DNA of 64,000 bases from Aestuarierythrobacter sp037968495. Its GTDB lineage: Bacteria; Pseudomonadota; Alphaproteobacteria; Sphingomonadales; Sphingomonadaceae. This document shows positions 7,161 to 16,123 of the stretch, piece by piece (position 1 is the first letter of the stretch; every line of letters starts with the position of its first letter). The translations under genes and the position numbers were made by a program. Under the pieces are notes generated by a model, which saw only the letters and a program-made list of their open reading frames with translations, did no database searches and was not told the origin of the DNA. The stretch covers positions 55,622-119,621 of the forward strand of contig JBBKVP010000043.1 of the NCBI GenBank assembly GCA_037968495.1, given 5' to 3'.

Positions 7161-8045
7161 TCAGTCATTGCTCCAGCGTGCAAAGATCGCGGTTGGGAGC
7201 AAGCGGCCATCGGCGCCATGTTCGCGCACTGCCAATTCGCCATGTTCGATCTTGCCCGGCAGTCCTTTGAGCTTTTCCGCCAGCAATCCGCCCAGGGCTA
7301 AGCTCGACATACGGACGGCATAGGCGGTGAGGAACAGGAACTTGCTGTTCCCGTCCAGCAAAGCGCGGCAATCGGCGACTAGGTCAGGCAGTCCGGCTTC
7401 GATGCGCCAGACTTCCCCATTGGGCCCGCGCCCGAATTTTGGCGGGTCTAAGATGATGCCGTCGTAGCGTTTATCGCGCCGGACTTCGCGGGCCGTAAAT
7501 TTGGCCGCATCGTCGACAATCCAGCGGATCGAGCGGTCTTCCATCTTCGAAAGGGCCGCGTTCTCCTTGCCCTGACTAACCGATTTCTTCGAAGCATCGA
7601 CGTGGGTTACGGGGCCGCATTCACTAAGCGCAAGACTGCCGACGCCAGTGTAGCCAAACAGATTGAGTGATGTCGCATCGGGTTTGCCTGCGAGCCGTTC
7701 GCGCATCCAATCCCATACGGGCGCCATGTCGGGGAAGAAACCGAGATGCCGGAACGGCGTGCATTGCGCCACAAAGCGCACATCGCGCCAGCCAATGGGC
7801 CAACCGCTGGGCACGCGCTCGGCGTAATTCCAGCGGCCACCGCCATCTTCGTCAGAGCCCGGGACGAACTCGCCTGAAGCATTCCATTCGGTCAGGCGCG
7901 GTGCCCACATGGCCTGCGCTTCAGGGCGGATGAAGCGGCGCTCGCCATACTGTTCGAGCTTGCGACCATTGCCGCTGTCGAGCAGCCGGTAATCTTCCCA
8001 GCCTTCGCCGGACATCACCACTGGCTGGGTGATCAGCTCTGCCAT
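7161..8045 (-). CDS. Class I SAM-dependent methyltransferase (RlmI/RlmK-like, rRNA cytosine type)
   Basis: A 294-residue methyltransferase. SAM motif I is N-L-F-G-Y-T-G-V-G-S at about 128-137 with the acidic D150 following, and the catalytic-region motif is D-P-P-K-F-G-R-G at 200-207, typical of the COG1092 enzymes that methylate 23S rRNA cytosine. The PUA domain of RlmI is missing, as in many alphaproteobacterial members. The open frame runs upstream to 8249, but the ATG at 8045 shares a base with the thrC stop (TAATG), and the upstream codons lie inside thrC. It is translated after thrC, probably by coupling. The exact target base is unknown. Confidence 0.85.
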   Translation of the reverse strand: MAELITQPVVMSGEGWEDYRLLDSGNGRKLEQYGERRFIRPEAQAMWAPRLTEWNASGEFVPGSDEDGGGRWNYAERVPSGWPIGWRDVRFVAQCTPFRHLGFFPDMAPVWDWMRERLAGKPDATSLNLFGYTGVGSLALSECGPVTHVDASKKSVSQGKENAALSKMEDRSIRWIVDDAAKFTAREVRRDKRYDGIILDPPKFGRGPNGEVWRIEAGLPDLVADCRALLDGNSKFLFLTAYAVRMSSLALGGLLAEKLKGLPGKIEHGELAVREHGADGRLLPTAIFARWSND

Positions 8046-9442
8046 TATTTCGGCGTTGCGTGCGAAGTGACGAATTTGGTGATCGCTTCGTAATCGCCAG
8101 AAAGCGTTGTGTAGCGCTCCTCGCGCTCGAACAATTCGCCCACTCTTGAAGGCAGAGACGGGCAATGGCCGGTTGAACGTTCGACAGCATCGCGGAATTT
8201 GGCCGGATGAGCGGTAGCCAATGTTACTACGGGCACATCCACATCCCATTCCAACACACGCGCGGCGTGTAGGCCGATCGCAGTATGCGGATCGATGATC
8301 TGGCCCGCATGCTCATTCGCCCAGCGCATAGCCTGCGCCATCTCCGCCTCATCACAGCGCACGCTTGTGAACAATGCAGCCGCCCCGCCCTGTTGCGAAT
8401 TGGTGAGCCGCATGGCTTTGGTCTTCTCGAAATCTGCCATTTGCGCAGCCATTGCGGCACCGTCACGCCCGCCCAGATCGAACAGCAGCCGTTCAAAGTT
8501 GGAACTGACCTGAATATCCATCGACGGCGCAGAAGTGGGCGTGACGGTGCTGGCGGAATAATCGCCCTCGGACAATGCCCGGTGGAGGATGTCGTTGATG
8601 TTGGTTGCAACAACCAGCTTCTCGATCGGCAAGCCCATTTGCGCAGCGACATAGCCCGCAAACACGTCGCCGAAATTACCGGTCGGAACGGAGAACGCAA
8701 CTTTGCGCTTTGGCGCGCCAAGCTGCAGTGCGGAGGCGAAGTAATAGACGACCTGCGCCATCAGCCGCGCCCAGTTAATCGAGTTCACTGCGCCGATGTT
8801 AAACCGGTCAGTCACAGCGGGATCATTGAACATCCGCTTCACCGAAGCCTGAGCGTCGTCGAAGCTGCCATCGATGGCGATGTTATAGACGTTGGGCGCG
8901 ATCACTGTGGTCATCTGGCGGCGCTGGACATCGCTGATGCGGCCATCGGGATGAAGCATGAAGATGTCGACCCGCTCGCGGCCCACAACACCGTCAATCG
9001 CGGCAGACCCGGTGTCTCCGCTAGTTGCGCCCACGATGGTAAGTTGATCGCCGCTGCGACTGAGGAACTCTTCGAAGAGCAGGCCGAGCAATTGCAGTGC
9101 GACATCCTTGAACGCCAGCGTCGGGCCATGGAACAATTCGAGCAGCCAATGCTGGCTATCAAGCTGGACCAACGGCGTGACCGCATCATGGGCAAAGCGG
9201 CCATATGCTTGCTCACACAGCTCCAGCAGCTTTTCAGGCGTCAGGCTGTCACCGACAAATGGCTGCATCACCCGCTGGGCAAGCTGCGCATATGGCAGGC
9301 CCGCCATGGCGGCGATTTCGTCTTCGCTGAAGCGCGGCCATTCCGTTGGCAGATACAGCCCGCCATCAGGCGCGAGGCCCGCGAGCGTTACTTCTTCGAA
9401 CGAAAGCGCCTCTGCGCCGCCACGGGTCGATTGGTATTTCAT
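8045..9442 (-). CDS. thrC: Threonine synthase
   Basis: A 465-residue PLP enzyme that converts O-phosphohomoserine to threonine. The PLP lysine is K112 in H-G-P-T-L-A-F-K-D-V, preceded by the N-terminal S-T-R-G motif. A second family motif is S-G-D-T-G-S-A-A, and the S-V-P-T-G-N-F-G-D phosphate loop follows. The longer frame reaches 9481, but M-K-Y-Q-S-T-R-G at 9442 is the conserved start of the family. It lies 13 bases after the SURF1 gene and shares its stop with the methyltransferase start, so it is appended to the oxidase operon, an order common in sphingomonads. Confidence 0.97.
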   Translation of the reverse strand: MKYQSTRGGAEALSFEEVTLAGLAPDGGLYLPTEWPRFSEDEIAAMAGLPYAQLAQRVMQPFVGDSLTPEKLLELCEQAYGRFAHDAVTPLVQLDSQHWLLELFHGPTLAFKDVALQLLGLLFEEFLSRSGDQLTIVGATSGDTGSAAIDGVVGRERVDIFMLHPDGRISDVQRRQMTTVIAPNVYNIAIDGSFDDAQASVKRMFNDPAVTDRFNIGAVNSINWARLMAQVVYYFASALQLGAPKRKVAFSVPTGNFGDVFAGYVAAQMGLPIEKLVVATNINDILHRALSEGDYSASTVTPTSAPSMDIQVSSNFERLLFDLGGRDGAAMAAQMADFEKTKAMRLTNSQQGGAAALFTSVRCDEAEMAQAMRWANEHAGQIIDPHTAIGLHAARVLEWDVDVPVVTLATAHPAKFRDAVERSTGHCPSLPSRVGELFEREERYTTLSGDYEAITKFVTSHATPK

Positions 9443-9455
9443 AGCGAAAGCGCGG

Positions 9456-10046
9456 TTAGCCTTCGCGCGCAGGCCTAGCAACCCGCTTGCGCACGGCGAG
9501 CCAATAGATGCCCAGCGCTGTCAGTGCGAACAAGAACCACTGACCGGCATAGGCGAGGTGGTTATTGGGCATATTATTTGGGTCAGGGCGAGCGAGTTGC
9601 TCCAGCCCAGCCTGCGGCGGAACAGCGACCAGCTTGATGCTGCTTCTGGCTGGAGCAATCACGCCGCTAACCTCGCCGCCAGCCCATTCGCCGGGATTGG
9701 GGTCGCGCGAATAGCCAAGCGCAACGTCAGCCTCGCTGCCGTCCGGCAAGGCACAGTGGGCGACATGTGCCCAGCCCTTTCCGCCGCGTTCGCTCGTGCC
9801 GGATATTGCGCCGAGGCCAAGCACACGCACGCAAATGACGGAGCTGGGGCTGTAGAGCGCTTCTTCGTAATCTTTCTCTCGGCGCGGCCATGCGACTTGG
9901 GTATCGCTTTGCACCGCGGAGGCATAGCGCGCGATAAGCGCTGCCTTCTCGTCCATCCGGCCAAGCTGCCAGAAGCCCAGAACCACCATGGTGGCAGCAG
10001 CGGCGAGGACGATGATGGTCGGAATGACGGGAAACTGGCGGATCAT
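9456..10046 (-). CDS. SURF1 family cytochrome oxidase assembly protein
   Basis: A 196-residue SURF1 protein with the N-terminal membrane helix at about 7-26, the G-F-W-Q-L-G-R motif at 24-30, a periplasmic domain, and a second helix near 162-184 entered by N-N-H-L-A-Y-A-G-Q-W, the other SURF1 hallmark. SURF1 helps insert heme a into subunit I of the aa3 oxidase at the inner membrane. The start overlaps the DUF983 stop (ATGA), and thrC follows 13 bases later. Somewhat shorter than the usual 220-250, with a compact central domain. Confidence 0.92.
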   Translation of the reverse strand: MIRQFPVIPTIIVLAAAATMVVLGFWQLGRMDEKAALIARYASAVQSDTQVAWPRREKDYEEALYSPSSVICVRVLGLGAISGTSERGGKGWAHVAHCALPDGSEADVALGYSRDPNPGEWAGGEVSGVIAPARSSIKLVAVPPQAGLEQLARPDPNNMPNNHLAYAGQWFLFALTALGIYWLAVRKRVARPAREG

Positions 10047-10441
10047 GTGCCGTCGCTTTCGCCGGAGTTCTGCGCCTCGCCCGCACGCTGATGATATTCC
10101 GCCTGCAGCAGTGCAGCCTTAGCCATCCGTAGGCCCAGCACGACCGCAGCAGCTGTCAGCGGAACCCATAGGATAACATGCACCCAAAATGGCGGAGTGA
10201 CCGAAACTTCCAGCCAGAGTGCAAGACCTGTGATCAGCGCGCCGATTATGAGCGTTAGGAAACCTGCCGGACCATCCCCCACATTGAAGGTCGAAAAGTC
10301 GAGCTGGCATTCGGTGCAACGCGGCGCAAACTTCACAGGTCCTTCAAACAGAGTCCGTTCACTGCAGCGCGGGCAACAACCGAAAAGGGCAGCTGCGGCG
10401 GAACCGGGCTGCCCTTTTGTATTCGAATTGTCTGATGGCAT
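10043..10441 (-). CDS. DUF983 zinc-ribbon membrane protein
   Basis: A 132-residue protein. Two CxxC pairs (C-P-R-C and C-T-E-C) about 18 residues apart near the N-terminus form a probable zinc ribbon. Two membrane helices follow in the second half. DUF983 genes are commonly found between ctaE and SURF1 in alphaproteobacterial oxidase operons, so a role in oxidase assembly is likely but unproven. The longer frame goes to 10501 inside ctaE; the ATG at 10441 shares its A with the ctaE stop (TGATG) and is chosen. Its stop overlaps the SURF1 start. Confidence 0.88.
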   Translation of the reverse strand: MPSDNSNTKGQPGSAAAALFGCCPRCSERTLFEGPVKFAPRCTECQLDFSTFNVGDGPAGFLTLIIGALITGLALWLEVSVTPPFWVHVILWVPLTAAAVVLGLRMAKAALLQAEYHQRAGEAQNSGESDGT

Positions 10442-11307
10442 CAGTGGATTTCGGCTCCCCAGCCACCCCAGACATAAACTGCGATGAAGAGGAACAGCCA
10501 CACCACGTCAACGAAGTGCCAATACCAAGCAGCCGCTTCGAAACCGAAGTGCTGGCGTGGTGTGAAGTGGCCCTTGTACGTGCGGACGAGGCAGACCGTC
10601 AGGAAGATCGTTCCGATGAGTACGTGGAAGCCGTGGAAACCGGTCGCCATGTAGAAGCCTGAACTATACGCATTTTGACCGAAGCCGAATGCACCAAGCG
10701 CATGGGTGTACTCATAGGCCTGAATGCACGTGAACAGCGCTCCGAGAGCGATCGTCGCCCAGAGGCCTTTCTTAAGACCATCGCGGTCACCGTGGATCAG
10801 GGAATGGTGCGCCCATGTTACGGTGGTACCAGAGCACAAAAGAATCAACGTGTTGAGAAGCGGCAGGTCGAACGCATCAAGGACTTCGAGGCCCTTGTGC
10901 GGGAACTGCCCAACGACGCCGCCCTGACCGAACAGGCTCGCCGTCACACCATCTACCACTTCGATTGGGGCGGGGAACAAGGCGAAATCGAACCATGCCC
11001 AGAACCAGCCCACGAAGAACATTACTTCGGACGCGATAAACAGGATCATACCGTAACGCATATGAAGCTGGACCACCGGTGTGTGATCACCTGACTGCGC
11101 TTCTTTGACAATGTTCGAAAACCAGCTGAAGAATGTCGCAATCAAACCGGCGATGCCAAGGCCAAGCACCAGATAAGCATTAGCAAATGCCTCGGGATGC
11201 ATGAACATTACCATGCCGGTGGTAAATGTCAGCGCCGACAATGCGCCGAGAATCGGCCAAATGTCAGGCGGAAGAATGTGATATTGGTGGTTTTTAGCGC
11301 CGGCCAT
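10441..11307 (-). CDS. ctaE: Cytochrome c oxidase subunit III
   Basis: A 288-residue seven-helix membrane protein of the aa3 oxidase. The start MAGAKNHQYHILPPDIWPI, the H-P-E and W-F-x-x-I-V-K-E-A stretches and the C-terminal H-F-V-D-V-V-W-L-F-L-F helix are the subunit III pattern. Subunit III has no metal site but stabilises proton uptake in subunit I. It comes 68 bases after ctaG, a larger gap than elsewhere in the operon that contains a small inverted repeat (TTCGCC/GGCGAA, 11339-11357). Its stop overlaps the DUF983 start. Confidence 0.98.
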   Translation of the reverse strand: MAGAKNHQYHILPPDIWPILGALSALTFTTGMVMFMHPEAFANAYLVLGLGIAGLIATFFSWFSNIVKEAQSGDHTPVVQLHMRYGMILFIASEVMFFVGWFWAWFDFALFPAPIEVVDGVTASLFGQGGVVGQFPHKGLEVLDAFDLPLLNTLILLCSGTTVTWAHHSLIHGDRDGLKKGLWATIALGALFTCIQAYEYTHALGAFGFGQNAYSSGFYMATGFHGFHVLIGTIFLTVCLVRTYKGHFTPRQHFGFEAAAWYWHFVDVVWLFLFIAVYVWGGWGAEIH

Positions 11308-11375
11308 GAATTCGCGTCCTGGTATCTAATGTTCTCCGTTCGCCTTAATAGGGCGAAGCGGCTTGGTCTAGGGGT

Positions 11376-11945
11376 TTAGCCCTCGGGTTTGTCAGTCCTG
11401 TGGAATGTATAGCTGAGCGTGATCTGCTCTACATCCTTGGCATTCTCGTCATCCTTGATCGCCGGATCAACGTAATACAGCACCGGCATACGCATTTCCT
11501 GCCCCGGCTGCAGCGTCTGTTCGGTGAAACAGAAGCACTGGATCTTGTTAAAATATTTCCCGGTCTGCTCAGGCTCGACGTTAAAACTGGCCGTGCCGGT
11601 GATCGGCACATCGGATTCGTTCTTAGCTATATAGATTGCCATATCGCGGCCGCCGATTGTCACGCGGTCGGTCGGATGCTCAGGGCGGAATGACCATGGC
11701 AGGTCCTTGGCCGTATTGGCGTCAAAGCGGATCGAGATGACATTATCCGTCGCTATGACGGTGGCGGCCTCAGCTTCAGTCACGCGCTGGGTGGTTCCGC
11801 CGAAGCCGGTCACGCGGCAGAACATGTCGTAAAGCGGCACCGCAGCAAAGCCGAGGCCCAGCATGGCCAGCGCTCCCGCGAAGGCGAACATGCCGGTGCG
11901 CTTGTTACGATGAGTTAGAGAATTATCGATGGCAACGCTTGCCAT
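11376..11945 (-). CDS. ctaG: Cytochrome c oxidase assembly protein CtaG/Cox11
   Basis: A 189-residue protein with one membrane helix at about 17-38 and a periplasmic copper-binding domain. The copper motif C-F-C-F has its cysteines at 137 and 139, and the P-L-Y-x-x-F-C-R motif follows the helix. Cox11 delivers copper to the CuB site of subunit I. It follows a 41-residue membrane miniprotein by three bases and precedes ctaE, the normal alphaproteobacterial order. Confidence 0.97.
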   Translation of the reverse strand: MASVAIDNSLTHRNKRTGMFAFAGALAMLGLGFAAVPLYDMFCRVTGFGGTTQRVTEAEAATVIATDNVISIRFDANTAKDLPWSFRPEHPTDRVTIGGRDMAIYIAKNESDVPITGTASFNVEPEQTGKYFNKIQCFCFTEQTLQPGQEMRMPVLYYVDPAIKDDENAKDVEQITLSYTFHRTDKPEG

Positions 11946-11948
11946 GGG

Positions 11949-12074
11949 TCAGGTCCTTACGATTGTGATCGCGTAAAACAACACGGCCATGCCCAGCAGA
12001 ACCAGGCCAAGCACAAGGTTGCGGGATTTCTGGCGGGCGCGATATTCGGTTTCTTCTTCAGGTGTCATAGCCAT
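11949..12074 (-). CDS. 41-residue membrane protein of the oxidase operon (CoxF-like)
   Basis: A small open frame between ctaB and ctaG: 41 residues, beginning M-A-M-T-P-E-E-E-T-E-Y-R-A-R-Q-K-S-R-N and followed by one hydrophobic helix (about residues 20-38). The charged-then-hydrophobic layout, its position 13 bases after ctaB and three bases before ctaG, and the lack of other function fit the small CoxF-type proteins seen at this place in many alphaproteobacterial oxidase operons. An alternative start is the second ATG (12068). It should span the inner membrane once, with the charged N-terminus in the cytoplasm. Function probably in oxidase assembly, inferred from context. Confidence 0.75.
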   Translation of the reverse strand: MAMTPEEETEYRARQKSRNLVLGLVLLGMAVLFYAITIVRT

Positions 12075-12087
12075 GATGTTGGCACTC

Positions 12088-12996
12088 CTAAGCCAGGATC
12101 AACCGGTCGGCGACCAGCATTCCGAATAATGCGAAAAGATAGATGATGCTGAATGCGAACAAACGCTTTTCAGGCTTCATTCCGTCGCCTTCAACTGAAG
12201 TGCGGAAAGTAACCGGCAACGTGAGGCCAAGGAACAGCGAGGACAGCACAATCGCGCTGATTCCGTAGATGGCACCAGTGCCGCCAATGAACCAAGGCGC
12301 GGCGGCCAAGGGCAGTAGCAGAACGGAATAGACCAGCATTTGCCTGCGCGTTGCTGCTTCGCCTGCGACCACCGGTAGCATAGGAATGCCTACCTTCGCA
12401 TAATCAGTCTTCACAAACAGAGCGAGCGCCCAGAAATGCGGCGGAGTCCACATGAAGATAATAGCGAACAGCAATACCGGCATCAGCGTGATATCGCCGG
12501 TTACGGCAATCCAGCCTATCATCGGCGGAAATGCGCCTGCCCCGCCACCAATCACAATGTTCTGCGGCGTGCGCGGCTTCAGCCACATGGTATAGAGTAC
12601 GGCGTAATATACGATCGAGATCGCAAGTATAATCGCGGCCAGCCAGCCCACCGCAACGCCCATTATTCCGACGGACGCACTGCATAGCAGTATGCCAAAA
12701 TCGCGCGCGTCGGTGCGGTTCATCCGGCCGCCGGGTATCGGGCGGTTTTGCGTGCGCTTCATGCCGGCGTCGAGGTCAGCCTCCCACCACATGTTAAGCG
12801 CGGCGGCACCGCCAGCGCCAATCGCGATACACAGGATGGCGGTAAAGCCGATAACCGGATGAATAGTGCCGGGCGCAGCCAACATTCCGCACAGGCCGGT
12901 AAAGATTACCAGGCTCATCACGCGCGGCTTGGTCAGCGCGAAAAAATCGCGCCATTCCGCCGGTAGTTGCCGTGCTGTGATCGATGCGGCTGTCAT
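12088..12996 (-). CDS. ctaB: Protoheme IX farnesyltransferase (heme O synthase)
   Basis: A 302-residue UbiA-type membrane prenyltransferase. The first conserved region A-L-N-M-W-W-E-A-D-L-D-A-G-M with R-T-Q-N-R-P-I-P just after, and the second W-T-P-P-H-F-W-A-L-A, match heme O synthases. It attaches farnesyl to heme b, the first step to heme a of the aa3 oxidase. About nine helices. It lies between ctaD (115-base gap holding a stem-loop) and the small CoxF-like gene. MTAASITARQ start at 12996 fits family N-termini. Confidence 0.97.
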   Translation of the reverse strand: MTAASITARQLPAEWRDFFALTKPRVMSLVIFTGLCGMLAAPGTIHPVIGFTAILCIAIGAGGAAALNMWWEADLDAGMKRTQNRPIPGGRMNRTDARDFGILLCSASVGIMGVAVGWLAAIILAISIVYYAVLYTMWLKPRTPQNIVIGGGAGAFPPMIGWIAVTGDITLMPVLLFAIIFMWTPPHFWALALFVKTDYAKVGIPMLPVVAGEAATRRQMLVYSVLLLPLAAAPWFIGGTGAIYGISAIVLSSLFLGLTLPVTFRTSVEGDGMKPEKRLFAFSIIYLFALFGMLVADRLILA

Positions 12997-13039
12997 ATCA
13001 TGCTGCGAGCTAGAGCCCGCTAGGTTCCTTTTGCAAGCA

Positions 13040-13065
13040 GGGGCGCACCGTTACCGGCACGCCCC
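13040..13065. other. Stem-loop in the ctaD-ctaB gap
   Basis: GGGGCG at 13040-13045 pairs with CGCCCC at 13060-13065 around a 14-base loop. No T-tract follows on the minus strand, so it is not a classic terminator. It could be a processing or stability element that sets ctaD expression above the assembly genes; this is inference. Confidence 0.4.
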
Positions 13066-13111
13066 CACCCATTGTTAGTTACGGCTCGCCCCAATGGGCA
13101 ATGCCGCCAGA

Positions 13112-14824
13112 TCAGACCTTCGTAGAGAGGTGATCGTGGTAATCGTGGTGGTCTTCAATAATCGGAAGCGTTTCGAACTGGTGATATGGCGGAGGACTGG
13201 ACAGGGTCCATTCCAGCGTCGTCGCACCTTCTCCCCAGTAATTGCCTTCAGCCTTCTTACCGGCGACCAGCGCATATATCGTGTTCACGAAGAAAACGAC
13301 CATCGAAGCGGCCATGATGTAATAGCCGTAGGACGAAATTTCGTTCCAATATTGATACGCTGGGCTGTAGTCCGGAATGCGGCGAGACATGCCCTGCAGA
13401 CCAAGGAAGTGCTGCGGGAAGAAGATCACGTTCACGCCGATGAAGAAGCCCCAGAAGTGGACGTGGGACAACAGTTCTGAATGCCAGCGGCCGCTCATTT
13501 TTGGGAACCAGTAATACCAGCCTGCGAACAGTGAGAATACAGCGCCCATCGACAACACGTAGTGGAAGTGAGCCACAACGTAATAGCTGTCATGAAGGTT
13601 ATCATCGACACCGCCATTAGCGAGCACAACACCGGTCACGCCGCCAACGGTGAACAGGAAGATGAAGCCCATCGCCCAGACCATCGGTGATTTGAACTCG
13701 ATAGAGCCGCCCCACATAGTAGCGATCCAGCTGAAGATCTTCACGCCGGTAGGGACCGCAATGACCATGGTGGCCGCAGTGAAGTACATCTTCGTATTAA
13801 CGTCGAGGCCAACCGTATACATGTGGTGCGCCCACACGATGAAGCCGACGACACCAATCGCGACCATGGCATATGCCATGCCGAGATAGCCGAAGATAGG
13901 CTTGCGGCTGAAGGTTGCCACGATCTGGCTGACGATGCCGAAGCCCGGCAGGATCATGATATATACTTCAGGGTGACCGAAGAACCAGAACAAGTGCTGG
14001 TAAAGAACCGGATCACCGCCGCCCGATGGATCGAAGAAGGTGGTCTGGAAGTTACGGTCGGTCAGCAGCATTGTGATAGCCGCGGCAAGCACAGGAAGCG
14101 CGAGTAGTAGCAGGAATGCCGTGACCAGAACCGACCATACGAACAGCGGCATTTTGTGTAGGGTCATACCCGGCGCGCGCATGTTAAAAATAGTGGTGAT
14201 GAAGTTGGTCGCACCAAGGATCGAACCAGCGCCCGCCAGGTGCAAAGAAAAGATTGCGAAGTCGACCGCCGGACCGACAGACCCGCTGGTTGATAGCGGG
14301 GCATAGACCGTCCAACCTGTACCTGCGCCCATGCCGACGCCGCCCGGCACAAACATGCTGAACATCAGCGAACAGAAGCCCGCAATCGTAAGCCAGAACG
14401 ACACGTTATTCATGCGCGGAAACGCCATGTCCGGCGCGCCGATCATAAGCGGCACAAACCAGTTGCCGAAGCCGCCGATCAGTGCAGGCATAACCATGAA
14501 GAACACCATGATCAGGCCGTGCGCGGTAATGAACACGTTCCACATATGGCCGTTGAGATCCATGGAAGCTTCACCGCCGCCAAGGAATTCAACCCACCAG
14601 CCAAGCACCTGAATGCCAGGTTCAGCCAGTTCAGCGCGCATGATGCCGGAAATACCGCCACCGATGATACCCGCACAAATCGCAAAGATCAGATACAGAG
14701 TACCGATGTCTTTGTGGTTCGTGGACATGAACCAGCGAGCGAAAAAGCCTGGCTTGTGATCCGCGTCATGCGCGTGATCGTGGTCTTCTATGTGACCCTG
14801 GAATTTGTCGGCGGTGGTTGCCAT
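13112..14824 (-). CDS. ctaD: Cytochrome c oxidase subunit I
   Basis: A 570-residue twelve-helix catalytic subunit of the aa3-type oxidase. Heme and copper ligands can be recognised: the histidine of F-I-T-A-H-G-L-I-M-V-F-F, the H-P-E-V-Y loop with the His-Tyr pair of the CuB site, the V-W-A-H-H-M-Y region and the H-F-H-Y-V-L-S heme ligands. It reduces oxygen to water and pumps protons. N-terminal extension is His/Asp-rich (H-D-H-A-H-D-A-D-H), as in other sphingomonads. It lies 35 bases after ctaC in the same operon. Confidence 0.99.
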   Translation of the reverse strand: MATTADKFQGHIEDHDHAHDADHKPGFFARWFMSTNHKDIGTLYLIFAICAGIIGGGISGIMRAELAEPGIQVLGWWVEFLGGGEASMDLNGHMWNVFITAHGLIMVFFMVMPALIGGFGNWFVPLMIGAPDMAFPRMNNVSFWLTIAGFCSLMFSMFVPGGVGMGAGTGWTVYAPLSTSGSVGPAVDFAIFSLHLAGAGSILGATNFITTIFNMRAPGMTLHKMPLFVWSVLVTAFLLLLALPVLAAAITMLLTDRNFQTTFFDPSGGGDPVLYQHLFWFFGHPEVYIMILPGFGIVSQIVATFSRKPIFGYLGMAYAMVAIGVVGFIVWAHHMYTVGLDVNTKMYFTAATMVIAVPTGVKIFSWIATMWGGSIEFKSPMVWAMGFIFLFTVGGVTGVVLANGGVDDNLHDSYYVVAHFHYVLSMGAVFSLFAGWYYWFPKMSGRWHSELLSHVHFWGFFIGVNVIFFPQHFLGLQGMSRRIPDYSPAYQYWNEISSYGYYIMAASMVVFFVNTIYALVAGKKAEGNYWGEGATTLEWTLSSPPPYHQFETLPIIEDHHDYHDHLSTKV

Positions 14825-14859
14825 GATACGTCTTTCGTCCGTTCTATCTATTGCGCGGA

Positions 14860-15921
14860 TTAAGCAGCGGGTGCTTCGGTAACAGCTTCTTCAGCAGTTG
14901 CTGCTTCATCTGCAACCGGTACGACTGCTGTTGGAGCAGCGGATGGTGCTTCTTCGACTACACCTGCTGGATTCCCGCCTTGCGAACGGACCCAGGCATC
15001 GAATTGCGGACGGGGCAGAGCCTCGACCACGATGGGCATGTAACCATGGCGTGCCCCGCAAAGTTCCATGCACTGGCCATAATAAACGCCGGGCTCTTTC
15101 ACAAGCATCGTGCGTTCGTTCAGGCGGCCAGGAACTGCGTCCATTTTGACCCAAAGCGAAGGAACCGCGAAGGAGTGGATCACGTCAGCGCCGGTGATTT
15201 GCAGACGGATGACTTCACCAACCGGCACAACCATGCGGTTATCAACTGCCAAGTGACTTGGTTCACCTGAGGCTTTAGCCTTTTCGTCGTCAAGCATGTT
15301 GGAGACGAATTCATCGACCCCCATGTCAGGATAGGAATAGCCCCAATACCATTGGTAGCCGGTGACTTTGATGGTCACGGCATCTTCAGGCGGCGATTCG
15401 TATTGTTTCGCCAGCAAAGTGATCGACGGGATCGCAATGCCGACCAGAATGAGAACAGGAATAAGCGTCCATGCGACTTCGATCAGCGTATTGTGCGTTG
15501 TCTTGGAAGCCACCTTGTTGGCGCGCTTATTGTACCGCGCCACGACCCACAGCAGCAGGAACAGGACGAAGATACTGATTGCGAAAATTACGGGGATCAG
15601 GATCGCATCATGCATCCAGCGCGCATATTGGCCATTGGGCGAATATTGGTCCTGAAAACCAAAAGCGCCTGAAATCGGCATGCCCTTGCCTTCGGTCGGC
15701 TTCATCGGAGTGTAAGCCGAATTTGCTGCCATTGCGTCAGGTTCGGCAGTCGCTACCAGTTCTGCTTCCACTGCATCGACCGTCACTGAAGCAGGCGCTT
15801 CGGCTGGTGCCAAAACAGGTGCCTGAGCGAATGCAGCCGAACTTGCGAGTCCAAGGCCGATCGCAAGAAGCAGTGCGACGACTGCGCGATGGATAGTTGA
15901 GGCGTTTAGGCCGATGGTCAT
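14860..15921 (-). CDS. ctaC: Cytochrome c oxidase subunit II
   Basis: A 353-residue subunit II. A signal peptide of about 32 residues is followed by an Ala/Pro/Glu-rich linker, two membrane helices and the periplasmic cupredoxin domain with the CuA motif C-M-E-L-C-G-A-R-H-G-Y-M. The electron entry stretch Y-Q-W-Y-W-G-Y is present. It accepts electrons from cytochrome c. Both ends are extended: the linker after the signal peptide and a C-terminal tail of about 35 residues rich in Ala, Val and Glu, which make it longer than a typical 280-300. First gene of the operon, with a promoter some 90 bases upstream. Confidence 0.98.
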   Translation of the reverse strand: MTIGLNASTIHRAVVALLLAIGLGLASSAAFAQAPVLAPAEAPASVTVDAVEAELVATAEPDAMAANSAYTPMKPTEGKGMPISGAFGFQDQYSPNGQYARWMHDAILIPVIFAISIFVLFLLLWVVARYNKRANKVASKTTHNTLIEVAWTLIPVLILVGIAIPSITLLAKQYESPPEDAVTIKVTGYQWYWGYSYPDMGVDEFVSNMLDDEKAKASGEPSHLAVDNRMVVPVGEVIRLQITGADVIHSFAVPSLWVKMDAVPGRLNERTMLVKEPGVYYGQCMELCGARHGYMPIVVEALPRPQFDAWVRSQGGNPAGVVEEAPSAAPTAVVPVADEAATAEEAVTEAPAA

Positions 15922-16008
15922 GTCAGAGTTGCTTTCCGCATATCCGCTTGAGTTTCAGGTGCCGAATTAACACACGCAAAAGCATGCTGCCATACGGCTT
16001 TAAGGCGG

Positions 16009-16037
16009 CCTATACGCATGGTTGCCCACTGCCTCAA
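16009..16037 (-). promoter_or_regulatory. Predicted promoter of the ctaC operon
   Basis: On the minus strand TTGAGG (16032-16037) and TATAGG (16009-16014) are 17 bases apart, a good sigma-70-type pair. The ctaC start codon is 88 bases further downstream. No Fnr box is visible beside it. Confidence 0.5.
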
Positions 16038-16123
16038 GCGCTTCTAGGGATAAAAATAGACAATCGCAGTTGCACGCAGCGCACTTGTGCTCACCTTTAC
16101 GTTACGAAAGCGCCGGAAATACC

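Noticed and set aside
8285..9478. Open frame of 397 codons on the plus strand
   Set aside because: It lies fully antisense to thrC, which has all its catalytic motifs; the frame is a by-product of GC-rich codon use.
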